A DNA stretch of 64,000 bases from Carboxylicivirga caseinilyticus. Its GTDB lineage: Bacteria; Bacteroidota; Bacteroidia; Bacteroidales; Marinilabiliaceae. The DNA is taken from the NCBI GenBank assembly GCA_025499705.1, contig JAFMVE010000004.1:1-64000 (forward strand), read 5' to 3'. Positions 1-8,928 of the stretch are shown here, piece after piece (within the stretch, counting starts at the first letter, position 1; every line of letters starts with the position of its first letter). The translations under genes and the position numbers were made by a program. The notes beneath the pieces are model-generated. The model made no database searches, was not told the DNA's origin, and saw nothing but the letters and a program-made list of their open reading frames with translations.

Positions 1-105
1 ATGGCAAAAGTGCCTGTTTTCGGGGTTTTGTTACACTTTTAAGATAGTGATAATTACTTAATTATCAAAGAAATAAATCAACTTCTGAATATCCCAGACT
101 AAAAT

Positions 106-140
106 GAGGGTGTCCAAAATTGAGGCACCCTCTTTTTATT
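106..140. terminator. Rho-independent terminator, probably bidirectional
   Basis: A 7-bp stem (GAGGGTG at 106-112, CACCCTC at 126-132) with a 13-nt loop is followed by TTTTTATT on the plus strand; the minus-strand side reads ATTTTAG. It lies just past the stop of the minus-strand isoprenoid-synthase-like gene and would also stop any plus-strand gene entering from the left. Confidence 0.7.
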
Positions 141-148
141 GTATTGCC

Positions 149-1390
149 TTAATCGACCAATTCATTTACTATTGGATCAAACTGATGAATTGCTATTTCA
201 GCAATTTTTTCAATAATATTTTTGGGATATGAGCCTAATAAGTCTCTACGTTTAGTTAGGTATGATATGCGAACCGGTGAGAACCTCTTAAATGCTTTTA
301 CATACTTATTACTGAATAATGAACCTGCTGATATAACAGATTCGAGAATAAACAACTCAATGCTTTTTTCCATCAATGAAAAGAAGACAGATTTGTTAGC
401 ATAACTGAGCTGTTCAACACTCTTTAATATCATTTCTCCCAGCCAGAAAGTTCTGCTGGCATATTCATCAATTACATCTCTTCTTGCAGCCTCCGAAAAA
501 CAGGTCATTAAACCCTGTCTGCTATCGGTATAAACATCCTGAAGATCATCCAGAATCTGAAGGTAGGCACCATAACCATATAAGAACTTTTCCTGTTCTT
601 CATTAAGGTTACCCAAAATAAGATAACCATCGGCCATTACCGAACAACCACCCTTATTCACACAAATATCAAATACCTCTTCTTTAGGTAATGAATGGCT
701 TTCGGTTAACAATGCGGAACTCTTGGTCTGAGCTTCATGAATAGCTAATAAACTTGTATAAACATCCGGATATAAATCCCGTGGCCATTCCTCTTCTATC
801 TTAGCTACCAGTTGAAATATTTTAGTTTCTGTAGCGTTCGCTGCTTCTACAACCTGATTATCCAACCTTTTATAGAATCGTTCTGCAAAAGCCTGTTTTT
901 CTTCGGCCGAAACACTCACATCATCAATAAAATTATCGGTATACGGATATAACATGCTATATGCAAAAATGGATGGAGTAAGTCTTATTTGCTGACCAAA
1001 GAGATACTGAAGTCCATTCATAATCCATACATTCCGACATGCCTGAAAAATTTCTTCCAAACCCAATTCTTTATCAAAACTGCGTGCTTCGTTAATAAAA
1101 TGTAAGGTGTTAGCAATCATATCATTCGATAAGATAATGTCGAGCTGATCATCGGAATAATCCAGTCCTTCTTTTAAAAAGTTTCTTATTTGAGAAAATA
1201 CAGGGTTCTCAGACGATTGATTATTATCTGTTTTACTTTCATTTAAACTCTCGCGAAGGGAATGAAAGAAAGAATCAAACTTCTTTTCGTGCAAGATCTT
1301 TTGATGAAAGGAATATTCTTTGTTTAATCTGGGAAAATCTGTAGAACTGGTTTCCCAAAGTTCTCTGAAGTAGGTAAGGTGGTGCATCAA
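149..1390 (-). CDS. Class I isoprenoid-synthase-fold protein (413 aa)
   Basis: Predicted all-alpha cytosolic protein without signal peptide or membrane segment. It carries two aspartate-rich motifs in the order expected of trans-isoprenyl diphosphate synthases and class I terpene cyclases: DNFIDD at about residues 152-157 and DDLQD at 281-285, the latter followed by a basic/Gln stretch. These would bind Mg2+ and a prenyl diphosphate. At 413 aa it is longer than ordinary FPP/GGPP synthases (about 300 aa) and lacks their usual FARM/SARM context, so it may be a terpene-cyclase-like or a non-canonical member of the fold. It follows the GH2 gene by 78 bp on the same strand, but no functional link is evident; no other terpenoid gene is in the window. 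The substrate is unknown. The MM start leaves 149-1390 as the longest reading; the second Met is equally possible. Confidence 0.65.
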   Translation of the reverse strand: MMHHLTYFRELWETSSTDFPRLNKEYSFHQKILHEKKFDSFFHSLRESLNESKTDNNQSSENPVFSQIRNFLKEGLDYSDDQLDIILSNDMIANTLHFINEARSFDKELGLEEIFQACRNVWIMNGLQYLFGQQIRLTPSIFAYSMLYPYTDNFIDDVSVSAEEKQAFAERFYKRLDNQVVEAANATETKIFQLVAKIEEEWPRDLYPDVYTSLLAIHEAQTKSSALLTESHSLPKEEVFDICVNKGGCSVMADGYLILGNLNEEQEKFLYGYGAYLQILDDLQDVYTDSRQGLMTCFSEAARRDVIDEYASRTFWLGEMILKSVEQLSYANKSVFFSLMEKSIELFILESVISAGSLFSNKYVKAFKRFSPVRISYLTKRRDLLGSYPKNIIEKIAEIAIHQFDPIVNELVD

Positions 1391-1468
1391 TTGTTTTATA
1401 TTAAATCACTAAGATAGAATTTTATATAAACTGTTGAAATAGTATGTCTCAATCAACCTGCATTACAA

Positions 1469-4450
1469 TTAATTATTTACATACCTCAGAAATTCTACTT
1501 CCACAATACGAAGCTGACCATTAGCTTTTGCCCCATTCGGATCACGATAGAGGTCCAATTCAACATTGGCAGCATCCAGTTCAGTTATCTGCCCATAAGC
1601 ATCCTGCTCGGTATTGGCACCAATAAGCTTTATGGTTACCTCAGCCCCTTTCAAACCTTTAAGAGGCAAAATAACGTAACCAAGACTCCTGGATGTCTTT
1701 CCTGAAAAAGCCAACTGACCATCAACCAATATTTCAATGGGATACTCTCTCATGCGCCAACCCGACAATTTGATGATACACTCATCCAAAACAGATTCTT
1801 CTTCCAACTTATATTTTATCCAACCGGTTTCGATAGTTCCATCGTTTTTCCACTCTGTCAGTTCATTATCATCGAAACTATTGGTGACATTTTCAATATT
1901 ATGTCCGGCTACCGCACTCTTGATGGGAATATCCACTTTACTTACAAGATATGATGGTCCTTTGGGAGTCGGTCCTCTGTCCAAATAAACATCCAATCCG
2001 TCAGATGGCAGTTGTAACGACAATCCATCATTAACCTGAAATGGATGAGTAGAAAAAGTAATTTCATCTGACTCCAATCCATTGGCTGAAGCTTTTACAT
2101 AAATCTTTCCGTCTTTTGTTGTTGATCTGATTAAAGCCCTATTTACTCCGCATTCCACAGGTAATTCTTTTGATAAAATATAATTGTCCTTTCCCTGTGC
2201 AATACCTCCCAGCCATTGACCTTCGCCTGTTAATTGAAATTGTATTAAATCATTTGCCAACGGACACCTTCGACCTTTTGAATCAGTTACTTCAACCTGA
2301 AGGATTGCGATATCAGCACCATCGGCTTTTGTACCTGAAGGATTCTCAATCAAACTCAGTTTAATATTCGAAGGTTTACCAATGGTCTCAATGGAATCCT
2401 CACTTAATATATTACCATTTTTATCATACGAAACAGCCTTAATCACACCTTCTTCCCAATGAATATCTTTAAAGGTATTCAGGAATCGATACTCGTTAAG
2501 ACCTTTCCCTTTTGATTTTCCGTTAATAAAAAGCTCTACCTCATCACCTGTTGATACCACATAAATATCTTTTTGGATGGTATCGTTATAATTCCAGTGT
2601 CCAATAATATGAGTATGATGCTTCTCAGTATCTACCCAGCCATCCCACATAACCTGATGAGCGTAAAAATTATCTTTGGGTATACGCATTGCATCAACCT
2701 CTCCACTTCTGCGGTAGTTCTCAGCACCTCTGTAATGCGTATTTGTATCTGAAAAAATGATATTTGCACCTCCAGAACTAACCCTCTTACCTGTTCCGGG
2801 ACGCATCTCCCAATAATCGAACCAACGAATAATATTTTCAATGGCATGAGAATCCTGGTTGCGATTGTAATCACTTGCATCTTTATCGCGGTATAAAGGC
2901 CCATCGCCGTTTTTATGATACGGATAGGAAAACTCATCCCAATATTTCCTAAGGCCTTCATCACGCGAATATTCCATTGCCCACATTGGGATATCAGCAC
3001 TTTTATTAATATACAACATCTCGCCTCCGTATTCAGCTACTTTGCTATCCAGCATCTCACGCGACCCAACGGCTCTTCCTCCATAAGGATCATATAAATC
3101 TCTTATCTGTTTGAGCTCAGCCATATGTTCTTCACTAATAGACTCGTTCCCTCCTTCATAAAAGATTATACTCGGATTATTTCGATTATAGATAATTGCA
3201 TCTCTCATTAGCTCAACCCTTTGCTCCCATCTACGATCATTTACATCTCTTTCAGCATCACCGGCCGGCATAGCCTGAATCAATCCCACGCGATCGCAAC
3301 TTTCAACATCCTGCTTCCATGGAGTTACATGCATCCATCTTACCAGATTTCCATTGCTTTGAACCATCAGATTGTTGGTATAATCACTCATCCAGGGAGG
3401 ACACGACATTCCAATAGCCGGCCATTCGTTACTGGTGCGTTGAGCATATCCTTTAAGTTGCAACACACGGTCATTCAGATAAAACATTCCATCTTTAAAG
3501 GCCGTCTTACGAAAACCAGTGCACGTAATTACCTCATCAAGACTTTTACCATCAATCAAAACTGATGTTTTAACATTGTACAGATAACCATAGCCCCAGC
3601 TCCAGAATTCGATATTATTAACCTTACCTGAAGCTTTAAGAATGGCCTTTTCTCCTTTCGCCAGATAGCTTGTTTCACCTAAAAAAGAACTCAATAATTT
3701 TCCATCAAGTTCATACAGATCAACCTTTAGCAGCACAGATTGGTCATCATCAGACTCATTTTTAATTTCAGCTTCGGCGTTCAGATTTATTGATTGAGTA
3801 TCGATATTAATATCTGTGGCATAAATATATGTTCCAATTGTTTCAAGGTTTGAATACAAAGGCAATGTTTGATAAACATCAGACATTACATGTAAAAACA
3901 CATTTTTAGGAATTCCACCATAATTAGCATTGAAGTTATCGTTGTTCCACTGAAATCCACTTCCTGTATCTCTTTCTTTATATTTCCAGTCGTTATCAGT
4001 TTTAACTGCAATTACATTTTCATTAGTGCCATAATTCAGGTAATCGGTAATATCAAAACCAACTGCCATCACACCGTTCTCATGATAACCCAGATAATGA
4101 CCGTTGATATAAAAATCAGCACCCTGTCGCACTCCCTCGAACTCAACAAAAACCTTTTTACCTTTGGTTGTTTTGGGTATTCGAAAGTGTTTGCGATACC
4201 AGGCAATCCCTGTTGACAGATCGTGAATGGATTTTTTAAATGCTTCTTCCTGATTCCAGGCATAAGGCAAAGTCACTTCTTTCCAGGTTTTATCTAAAAG
4301 ACTGGTTGACTCTCCATTATCAAGATCACCAACATGGATGAGCCATTGAGAATTGAAATTATACTTAACCCGATTGGCTTTAGTATGATTGAGCGAAAAG
4401 ATATTGGATAAACAGAAAAACAATATGAAAGGTAATGCGATGTATTTCAT
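1469..4450 (-). CDS. Glycoside hydrolase family 2 (beta-galactosidase/beta-glucuronidase-like), secreted
   Basis: A 993-aa protein with an N-terminal signal peptide (about residues 1-25). It shows the GH2 order: N-terminal jelly roll sugar-binding domain, immunoglobulin-like domain, TIM barrel, then a DUF4982-like domain, a further Ig-like/bacterial-invasin-type domain and a C-terminal beta-sandwich resembling a carbohydrate-binding module. The acid/base glutamate is seen in GGNESI after a stretch of hydrophobic residues, and the likely nucleophile in MWAMEYS. It would remove a terminal beta-linked sugar (galactose, glucuronate or mannose) from oligosaccharides in the periplasm. It is downstream of GH92 and SusCD on the same strand but separated from GH92 by a terminator at 4613-4638, so it probably has its own promoter (a TAnnTTTG-like element at 4516-4523). 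Substrate specificity cannot be told from sequence alone. Confidence 0.88.
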   Translation of the reverse strand: MKYIALPFILFFCLSNIFSLNHTKANRVKYNFNSQWLIHVGDLDNGESTSLLDKTWKEVTLPYAWNQEEAFKKSIHDLSTGIAWYRKHFRIPKTTKGKKVFVEFEGVRQGADFYINGHYLGYHENGVMAVGFDITDYLNYGTNENVIAVKTDNDWKYKERDTGSGFQWNNDNFNANYGGIPKNVFLHVMSDVYQTLPLYSNLETIGTYIYATDINIDTQSINLNAEAEIKNESDDDQSVLLKVDLYELDGKLLSSFLGETSYLAKGEKAILKASGKVNNIEFWSWGYGYLYNVKTSVLIDGKSLDEVITCTGFRKTAFKDGMFYLNDRVLQLKGYAQRTSNEWPAIGMSCPPWMSDYTNNLMVQSNGNLVRWMHVTPWKQDVESCDRVGLIQAMPAGDAERDVNDRRWEQRVELMRDAIIYNRNNPSIIFYEGGNESISEEHMAELKQIRDLYDPYGGRAVGSREMLDSKVAEYGGEMLYINKSADIPMWAMEYSRDEGLRKYWDEFSYPYHKNGDGPLYRDKDASDYNRNQDSHAIENIIRWFDYWEMRPGTGKRVSSGGANIIFSDTNTHYRGAENYRRSGEVDAMRIPKDNFYAHQVMWDGWVDTEKHHTHIIGHWNYNDTIQKDIYVVSTGDEVELFINGKSKGKGLNEYRFLNTFKDIHWEEGVIKAVSYDKNGNILSEDSIETIGKPSNIKLSLIENPSGTKADGADIAILQVEVTDSKGRRCPLANDLIQFQLTGEGQWLGGIAQGKDNYILSKELPVECGVNRALIRSTTKDGKIYVKASANGLESDEITFSTHPFQVNDGLSLQLPSDGLDVYLDRGPTPKGPSYLVSKVDIPIKSAVAGHNIENVTNSFDDNELTEWKNDGTIETGWIKYKLEEESVLDECIIKLSGWRMREYPIEILVDGQLAFSGKTSRSLGYVILPLKGLKGAEVTIKLIGANTEQDAYGQITELDAANVELDLYRDPNGAKANGQLRIVEVEFLRYVNN

Positions 4451-4515
4451 TTGACAGATTTGATCAGATTAAAGGGATAAGGGATAGTATTGCGGTAAAA
4501 CACTCCCTGCACAAT

Positions 4516-4523
4516 CAAAAATA
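4516..4523 (-). promoter_or_regulatory. Candidate -7 element for the GH2 gene
   Basis: On the minus strand 4516-4523 reads TATTTTTG, a match to the Bacteroidota -7 consensus TAnnTTTG, 66 bp before the GH2 start. No clear TTTG -33 box lies 19-21 bp upstream, so support is weak; its position after the GH92 terminator makes it plausible. Confidence 0.3.
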
Positions 4524-4612
4524 AAATTAAAATATTTATCTCACCTCCTAATTCTTATAGAAATTAAGAATTTAGCCTAACAAGCCTATCTCTTTCAAGT
4601 TAATATATAGCT

Positions 4613-4638
4613 ACAAAAAAAAGGAGGCAAACGCCTCC
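4613..4638 (-). terminator. Rho-independent terminator after the GH92 gene
   Basis: A perfect 6-bp stem GGAGGC/GCCTCC (4623-4628 and 4633-4638) with a 4-nt loop is followed, in the minus-strand direction, by about eight U residues (A-run 4615-4622). It separates the GH92 transcript from the GH2 gene. Confidence 0.8.
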
Positions 4639-4701
4639 TCAACTATTCTCCAATAAACTAATCCAGTGCGAAACGGTATTAATTTATTTTATTTATTCAA
4701 C

Positions 4702-6984
4702 CTACTCTAACGTTTTTGCCGATGGATGGGCATCTTCAAGCTCGGTACCCCACTCTTTATTTGCTTTTGGCCCCATCACAAACTCCAATACTCCACCATT
4801 ATGAATTTCTTCGTGTGAGAACCATGGTTTATTTAAAGGTTTACCATTCAACATAGCTGATTGCACATATTTATTTTCGTCTGATGCATTATGCGCAACT
4901 ATCTCCAACACTTTATTATCACCTAACTGTATTTCAGCTTTTTCAAAAACAGGACTGCCGACATTATAAGCTCCTGAACCCGGTGTTACCGGATAGAATC
5001 CTAACTGACTAAAGGCCACAAAGGCTGACATGCCTCCTCCATCTTCATCTCCGGGAACTCCCATTAAATCGTTTCGAAACCACTCTTTTAGAAGTTTTCT
5101 GATACGTTTTTGTGTTTTCCATGGTTGTCCGGCATAATTATACAGATATGGAATGTGTAGAGAGGGTTCGTTAGCCATTGAGAATTGTCCCACATTACCC
5201 GTATGGTCAGGTAGTTGAGCATAGAAGGAATACTTACTCCTCCCAAGAGGTTCATTAAAAGTTGCATCCAGATTAGATATAAATTGCTCACGACCTCCCA
5301 TCAATGCAATCAGATCTGCAACACTATGGGGCACATCCCAACGATAAACCCAGGCATTGTTTTCTCCGTAATATTTTCTGGCTCCCATGCCTCCTGAAAA
5401 CTTATAATCAAAAGGTTCGATAAAATCGCCTTTATCATTTTTAGGATGAAAGAAATGTGTATCAGAATTGAAGATTGTTCTGTAATTAAATGAACGATTC
5501 AGAAAATACTCGTACTCATCCTGTTTATTTAACAACATAGCCAACTGCGACAAACACCACTCATCATAAACCGTTCCCAGTGTAACAGCAACTGGTTGCC
5601 TACTTTCAAAACCATGAACTTCAGGTACCGTTTCCTGCTCTCCTTCATTCAATGCCGGGAAATACCCATTTTGTTTGTAAAAAAGATCCAGTTCACCTGC
5701 AGGCATGCCTGACCAAGGCGCTAACGTTTTTTCCGTGATGGCACTTTTACAAGCCAGATAAGCCTTCTCCAAATCAAAATCAGTCAACCCTTTAGTATAG
5801 GCATCCAAAACGGTTGCAACCCCATGGTTAGAATTCATCCGACGACTATCACCCGTAATCTCAGGAAATGTTGGCATCCAGAAATGATCCATTTGCTCTG
5901 CCATCCTCAGGAAAGACTTAATGATATCTGTTTCCAGCTTTTTTTCAGTCAAGCAGCGTAATGGATGAGTAGCCCGATAGGTATCCCAAATCCAGTCATC
6001 TGTATAAAACGGGGTTCCTTCATCATCATGTATCTTACCATCGAAGGCACTGTAATATCTTCCATCTTCTGAAATACAGACAGGACGTTCGTAGGTACGA
6101 TAAACTGAAGTATAAAACACAACCTTGTCATCTTCAGTTCCACCTGCAACTTTGGTTTTCGATAAAGCATTATTCCATTCATATCGTCCCTCTTCTTTGA
6201 TTCTATCCAAATCAAAATCCTTTATCTCTCTGTACAAATTAGCCTTTGCCTGTTCAACACTTATGAAAGATATTCCATATTTCGCACAAACCTTATTGAC
6301 ACCTTTATCAAATGCAAGTGCAATACTTACATTTCTTCCATTACCGCTTTTCTCTTCTGATATCTCACCATCTTTCAACAAACCAGCTTTTATAGAAGGT
6401 TTGTCCATCTCCATGTATAGATAAACCTTTGTAGTTTTCTCTCTAACCGCATTAGAAACAACCTGAAACCCGGTGACAGCTCCATCTGAATAAGCTATTT
6501 CTCCAGATTGATTATTAATGACAATTGAGTTATTTTGTCCGGATGCAAATTCAAATGAATAGATTCCGGCCTGATGAGAAACCGCATATTTCACCTCAAT
6601 TTGCTCTTCATCAAGGTAAATATCCCAGGAATAAGGGGAGATTTTTTCCTGATCATAACTGTATTTGTAAACTGACTGCAACTTGTCATCAACTGATGAA
6701 ACCGGGTTTATATTAAAAGCTGAACTACCCCTGTGGCTAGTGGTTACAACCGGTAGTCCAAATAATTTATCGGTTGTATAATCATTTCTGCTTGGAATAA
6801 CCCTTAACATACTATTGGGGAGATGTATAGTAGGAAAAGTAGGTACCAATAAATGACTTATATTACCCATATAAGGATTAACAAAATCAATCGGTTGCCT
6901 TTGCTCATTGGATTTATTGCCTGAGGGGTTACAGGCATAAAATACTACAATGAGAACTGTAATAATACTGTTCTTTAATTTCAT
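4702..6984 (-). CDS. GH92 alpha-mannosidase-like lipoprotein
   Basis: A 760-aa protein with a lipoprotein signal (hydrophobic stretch ending FYAC, acylated Cys about residue 18), so probably surface- or periplasm-anchored. The N-terminal beta-sandwich begins with the family's FVNPYMG motif; the (alpha/alpha)6 barrel has DDWIWDTYRATHPL, the ENNAWVYRWDVPH segment with the presumed acid Glu, NEPSLHIPYLYNYAG, and the catalytic-base motif GDEDGGGMSAF followed by LGFYPVTPG. Known GH92 enzymes are Ca2+-dependent inverting exo-alpha-mannosidases. The length matches the family. The gene sits between SusD and GH2; terminators on both sides indicate that it is transcribed on its own from the 317-bp gap. 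With GH2 it suggests a mannose-bearing glycan (N-glycan or mannan type) as target; linkage specificity is not deducible. Confidence 0.92.
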   Translation of the reverse strand: MKLKNSIITVLIVVFYACNPSGNKSNEQRQPIDFVNPYMGNISHLLVPTFPTIHLPNSMLRVIPSRNDYTTDKLFGLPVVTTSHRGSSAFNINPVSSVDDKLQSVYKYSYDQEKISPYSWDIYLDEEQIEVKYAVSHQAGIYSFEFASGQNNSIVINNQSGEIAYSDGAVTGFQVVSNAVREKTTKVYLYMEMDKPSIKAGLLKDGEISEEKSGNGRNVSIALAFDKGVNKVCAKYGISFISVEQAKANLYREIKDFDLDRIKEEGRYEWNNALSKTKVAGGTEDDKVVFYTSVYRTYERPVCISEDGRYYSAFDGKIHDDEGTPFYTDDWIWDTYRATHPLRCLTEKKLETDIIKSFLRMAEQMDHFWMPTFPEITGDSRRMNSNHGVATVLDAYTKGLTDFDLEKAYLACKSAITEKTLAPWSGMPAGELDLFYKQNGYFPALNEGEQETVPEVHGFESRQPVAVTLGTVYDEWCLSQLAMLLNKQDEYEYFLNRSFNYRTIFNSDTHFFHPKNDKGDFIEPFDYKFSGGMGARKYYGENNAWVYRWDVPHSVADLIALMGGREQFISNLDATFNEPLGRSKYSFYAQLPDHTGNVGQFSMANEPSLHIPYLYNYAGQPWKTQKRIRKLLKEWFRNDLMGVPGDEDGGGMSAFVAFSQLGFYPVTPGSGAYNVGSPVFEKAEIQLGDNKVLEIVAHNASDENKYVQSAMLNGKPLNKPWFSHEEIHNGGVLEFVMGPKANKEWGTELEDAHPSAKTLE

Positions 6985-7301
6985 GATTAGGTTTAATTTT
7001 AATTGAATCTCAATAGAATAACAAGTATATCAACAATACAAAACACACTAGATATTTCTCTTATCTATCGTTCAAGATTCAATAGGTTATTTTTAAGTAT
7101 CCAAAATTAACTTTTTTATATAAAACATAAAGTTTAATGTTAATTCTTACTCATTCTTACAAACCACAATTTTATCTTGACAATATTACCTAGTCATTAT
7201 AATTAATGAATTCAAAATCCAGCATTCAAGTCAAATAGTTGCAAAAGGGCACAAAAAAAGGGGGCAACCACTCCCCCTTTTCCACGTTAACAAATATTAA
7301 A
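6985..7301. other. Intergenic region between GH92 and susD
   Basis: About 317 bp without a gene. It holds the susD terminator at its right end and, on the minus strand at 7102-7109, TAATTTTG, a TAnnTTTG-like -7 element 117 bp before the GH92 start, without a good -33 box. Nothing else is recognised. Confidence 0.5.
7253..7281 (-). terminator. Rho-independent terminator after susD
   Basis: A 9-bp stem AAAAGGGGG (7256-7264) / CCCCCTTTT (7273-7281) with an 8-nt loop; in the minus direction it ends in a run of seven U (7259-7253). It closes the susC-susD transcript. Confidence 0.85.
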
Positions 7302-8924
7302 CTAATAACCAGTGTTCTGAGTTATTAAACCACCAGTGTTATCGACTTCCGTTTGAGGAAGAGGGAAGAAGATATTTTTAGGCATTTGAAGGTTAGTAGC
7401 ATGAAATAATGGTTCTCCTGAATCATCAACGGTAACAGATCCGTCTTCTTCCATTGTTAATGCTGCTTTAACTTTATAGCCGTCAGTTTTTACAATTTGC
7501 TCCAATCTTCCGGTACGAACCAAATCATGGAAACGATGACCTTCACCACAAAGCTCCACACGTCGTTCATGATAAATCGCATCTAATAAAGCCGCACCAC
7601 TTGCTGTAATATCTGGTAATACTGTTTCATTTCCTTGGCGGGCACGTTCACGAACATAATTCAAATAGATTTTAGCTGTTGATTCATCATTAGTATGATA
7701 ACATGCTTCGGCATATAGAAGGTAAATATCAGCTAAACGGATAATACGCTCGTTTACAGGTGAGTTCCGGAAGTTTCCTAAATTATAATAATCTGCACGT
7801 TCAAGAAAATGTTTATAATTACTAAAGCCAGTCAAATCTTCATTTACTGTAGGAATTGTTCCATCATCTTCTGCCCATTTTACAGCATAAGTCAAAGAGT
7901 TAATCAAAGACTGCTCGCGGCGAGGATCACCATCTTCAAAGGCTAGATATAAATCATAAGTTGCCTGATAGCGACCATATGGATCGGCAGCTCCTAACCA
8001 AGGCATATTAAGGAAAGTAGTAAAATTACCGTTGTTGGTAAAAGCACCATCATCCAAAGGAGAATCATAAAACTGAACCTCAAAAATAGAACCTATCCCA
8101 TTCTCACCTGCTTCAGTAAAAATATCATGATAATTGCCCTGATACAGATCATAATTCAATTTAAATAACTCTTTTGCATAAGTCTTAGCATCTTCCCATT
8201 TTGATTCATCATAAAACGACTGTGATGAGTATCCTGCACTGGCCTGGGTTACACAAACTTTAACCAACATACCAAGAGCTGCTCCTTTTGTAGCCCTACC
8301 TAATTCACCTAAATCGGCTACCTCATCTTTTGTTGGCAGATCTTGCCAGGCTTCGTTTAAATCTTTCTCTATTTGTTCAAAAACCTTGTCAGCACTTTCA
8401 CGTGTCTGATCCAGATCATCCTGTAAAAGAGGTACCGTAATCAATGGAACATCACCATACATTTTTACTAAATCGTAGTAATAATATGCGCGCATAAATT
8501 TAGCTTCAGCCACAACTCTTGCTTGCAAATCTTTGTCTTTCACTCCCGAAATATCAACTCCTTCAACATTCTGTATTAGCTTATTAGCAATTAATATTCC
8601 TCGGTAGTTATAACGATAGTTATACAAAAACAAGAAATGAGACGCATCAAACGTAAATTCTCTTAAAGGCAAATCTTCACGATCGACGGCATCGTCAGTA
8701 CTAGAATTATTTATTGAGGTACGCCCCCAATTGTAATGGTATTCCCACATGGGAGCATAACAAGCATTAGCTGCTGTTATCAGCTCTGCATCATTAGAGT
8801 AAAAACTACCTTCGGTTTGCTCACCTATTTTATCTGTATCCAGGTAATCTTCGCTACAGGCCACTGCAGCAAACACCATCAATCCTGCTAAAAATATATT
8901 TTTGATCTTATTCATCTTCTTCAA
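7302..8924 (-). CDS. susD: SusD/RagB outer-membrane glycan-binding lipoprotein
   Basis: A 540-aa protein with a lipoprotein signal peptide ending FAAVACSED (acylated Cys about residue 23). It has the typical SusD N-terminal start EDYLDT, the YYYDLVKMYGDVPL segment of the TPR-bearing region, and the C-terminal motifs RLADIYLLYAEACY and ERRVELCGEGHRFHDLVRTG that are hallmarks of the family. SusD proteins sit as a lid on the SusC transporter and hold the oligosaccharide. The start follows the susC stop by 4 bp, so the two are co-transcribed and probably translationally coupled. The length is normal. The ligand is not predictable, but the downstream GH92 and GH2 genes suggest a mannose-containing glycan. 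Confidence 0.95.
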   Translation of the reverse strand: MKKMNKIKNIFLAGLMVFAAVACSEDYLDTDKIGEQTEGSFYSNDAELITAANACYAPMWEYHYNWGRTSINNSSTDDAVDREDLPLREFTFDASHFLFLYNYRYNYRGILIANKLIQNVEGVDISGVKDKDLQARVVAEAKFMRAYYYYDLVKMYGDVPLITVPLLQDDLDQTRESADKVFEQIEKDLNEAWQDLPTKDEVADLGELGRATKGAALGMLVKVCVTQASAGYSSQSFYDESKWEDAKTYAKELFKLNYDLYQGNYHDIFTEAGENGIGSIFEVQFYDSPLDDGAFTNNGNFTTFLNMPWLGAADPYGRYQATYDLYLAFEDGDPRREQSLINSLTYAVKWAEDDGTIPTVNEDLTGFSNYKHFLERADYYNLGNFRNSPVNERIIRLADIYLLYAEACYHTNDESTAKIYLNYVRERARQGNETVLPDITASGAALLDAIYHERRVELCGEGHRFHDLVRTGRLEQIVKTDGYKVKAALTMEEDGSVTVDDSGEPLFHATNLQMPKNIFFPLPQTEVDNTGGLITQNTGY

Positions 8925-8928
8925 TAAT

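Noticed and set aside
1-42. Possible end of a gene entering from the left (MAKVPVFGVLLHF then stop)
   Set aside because: Only 13 codons are visible, with no recognisable feature; it may be chance. The terminator at 106-140 would be compatible with a gene further left.
2632-3565. Frames of 114-122 aa within the GH2 gene on both strands
   Set aside because: Entirely inside a coherent GH2 reading frame with all family motifs.
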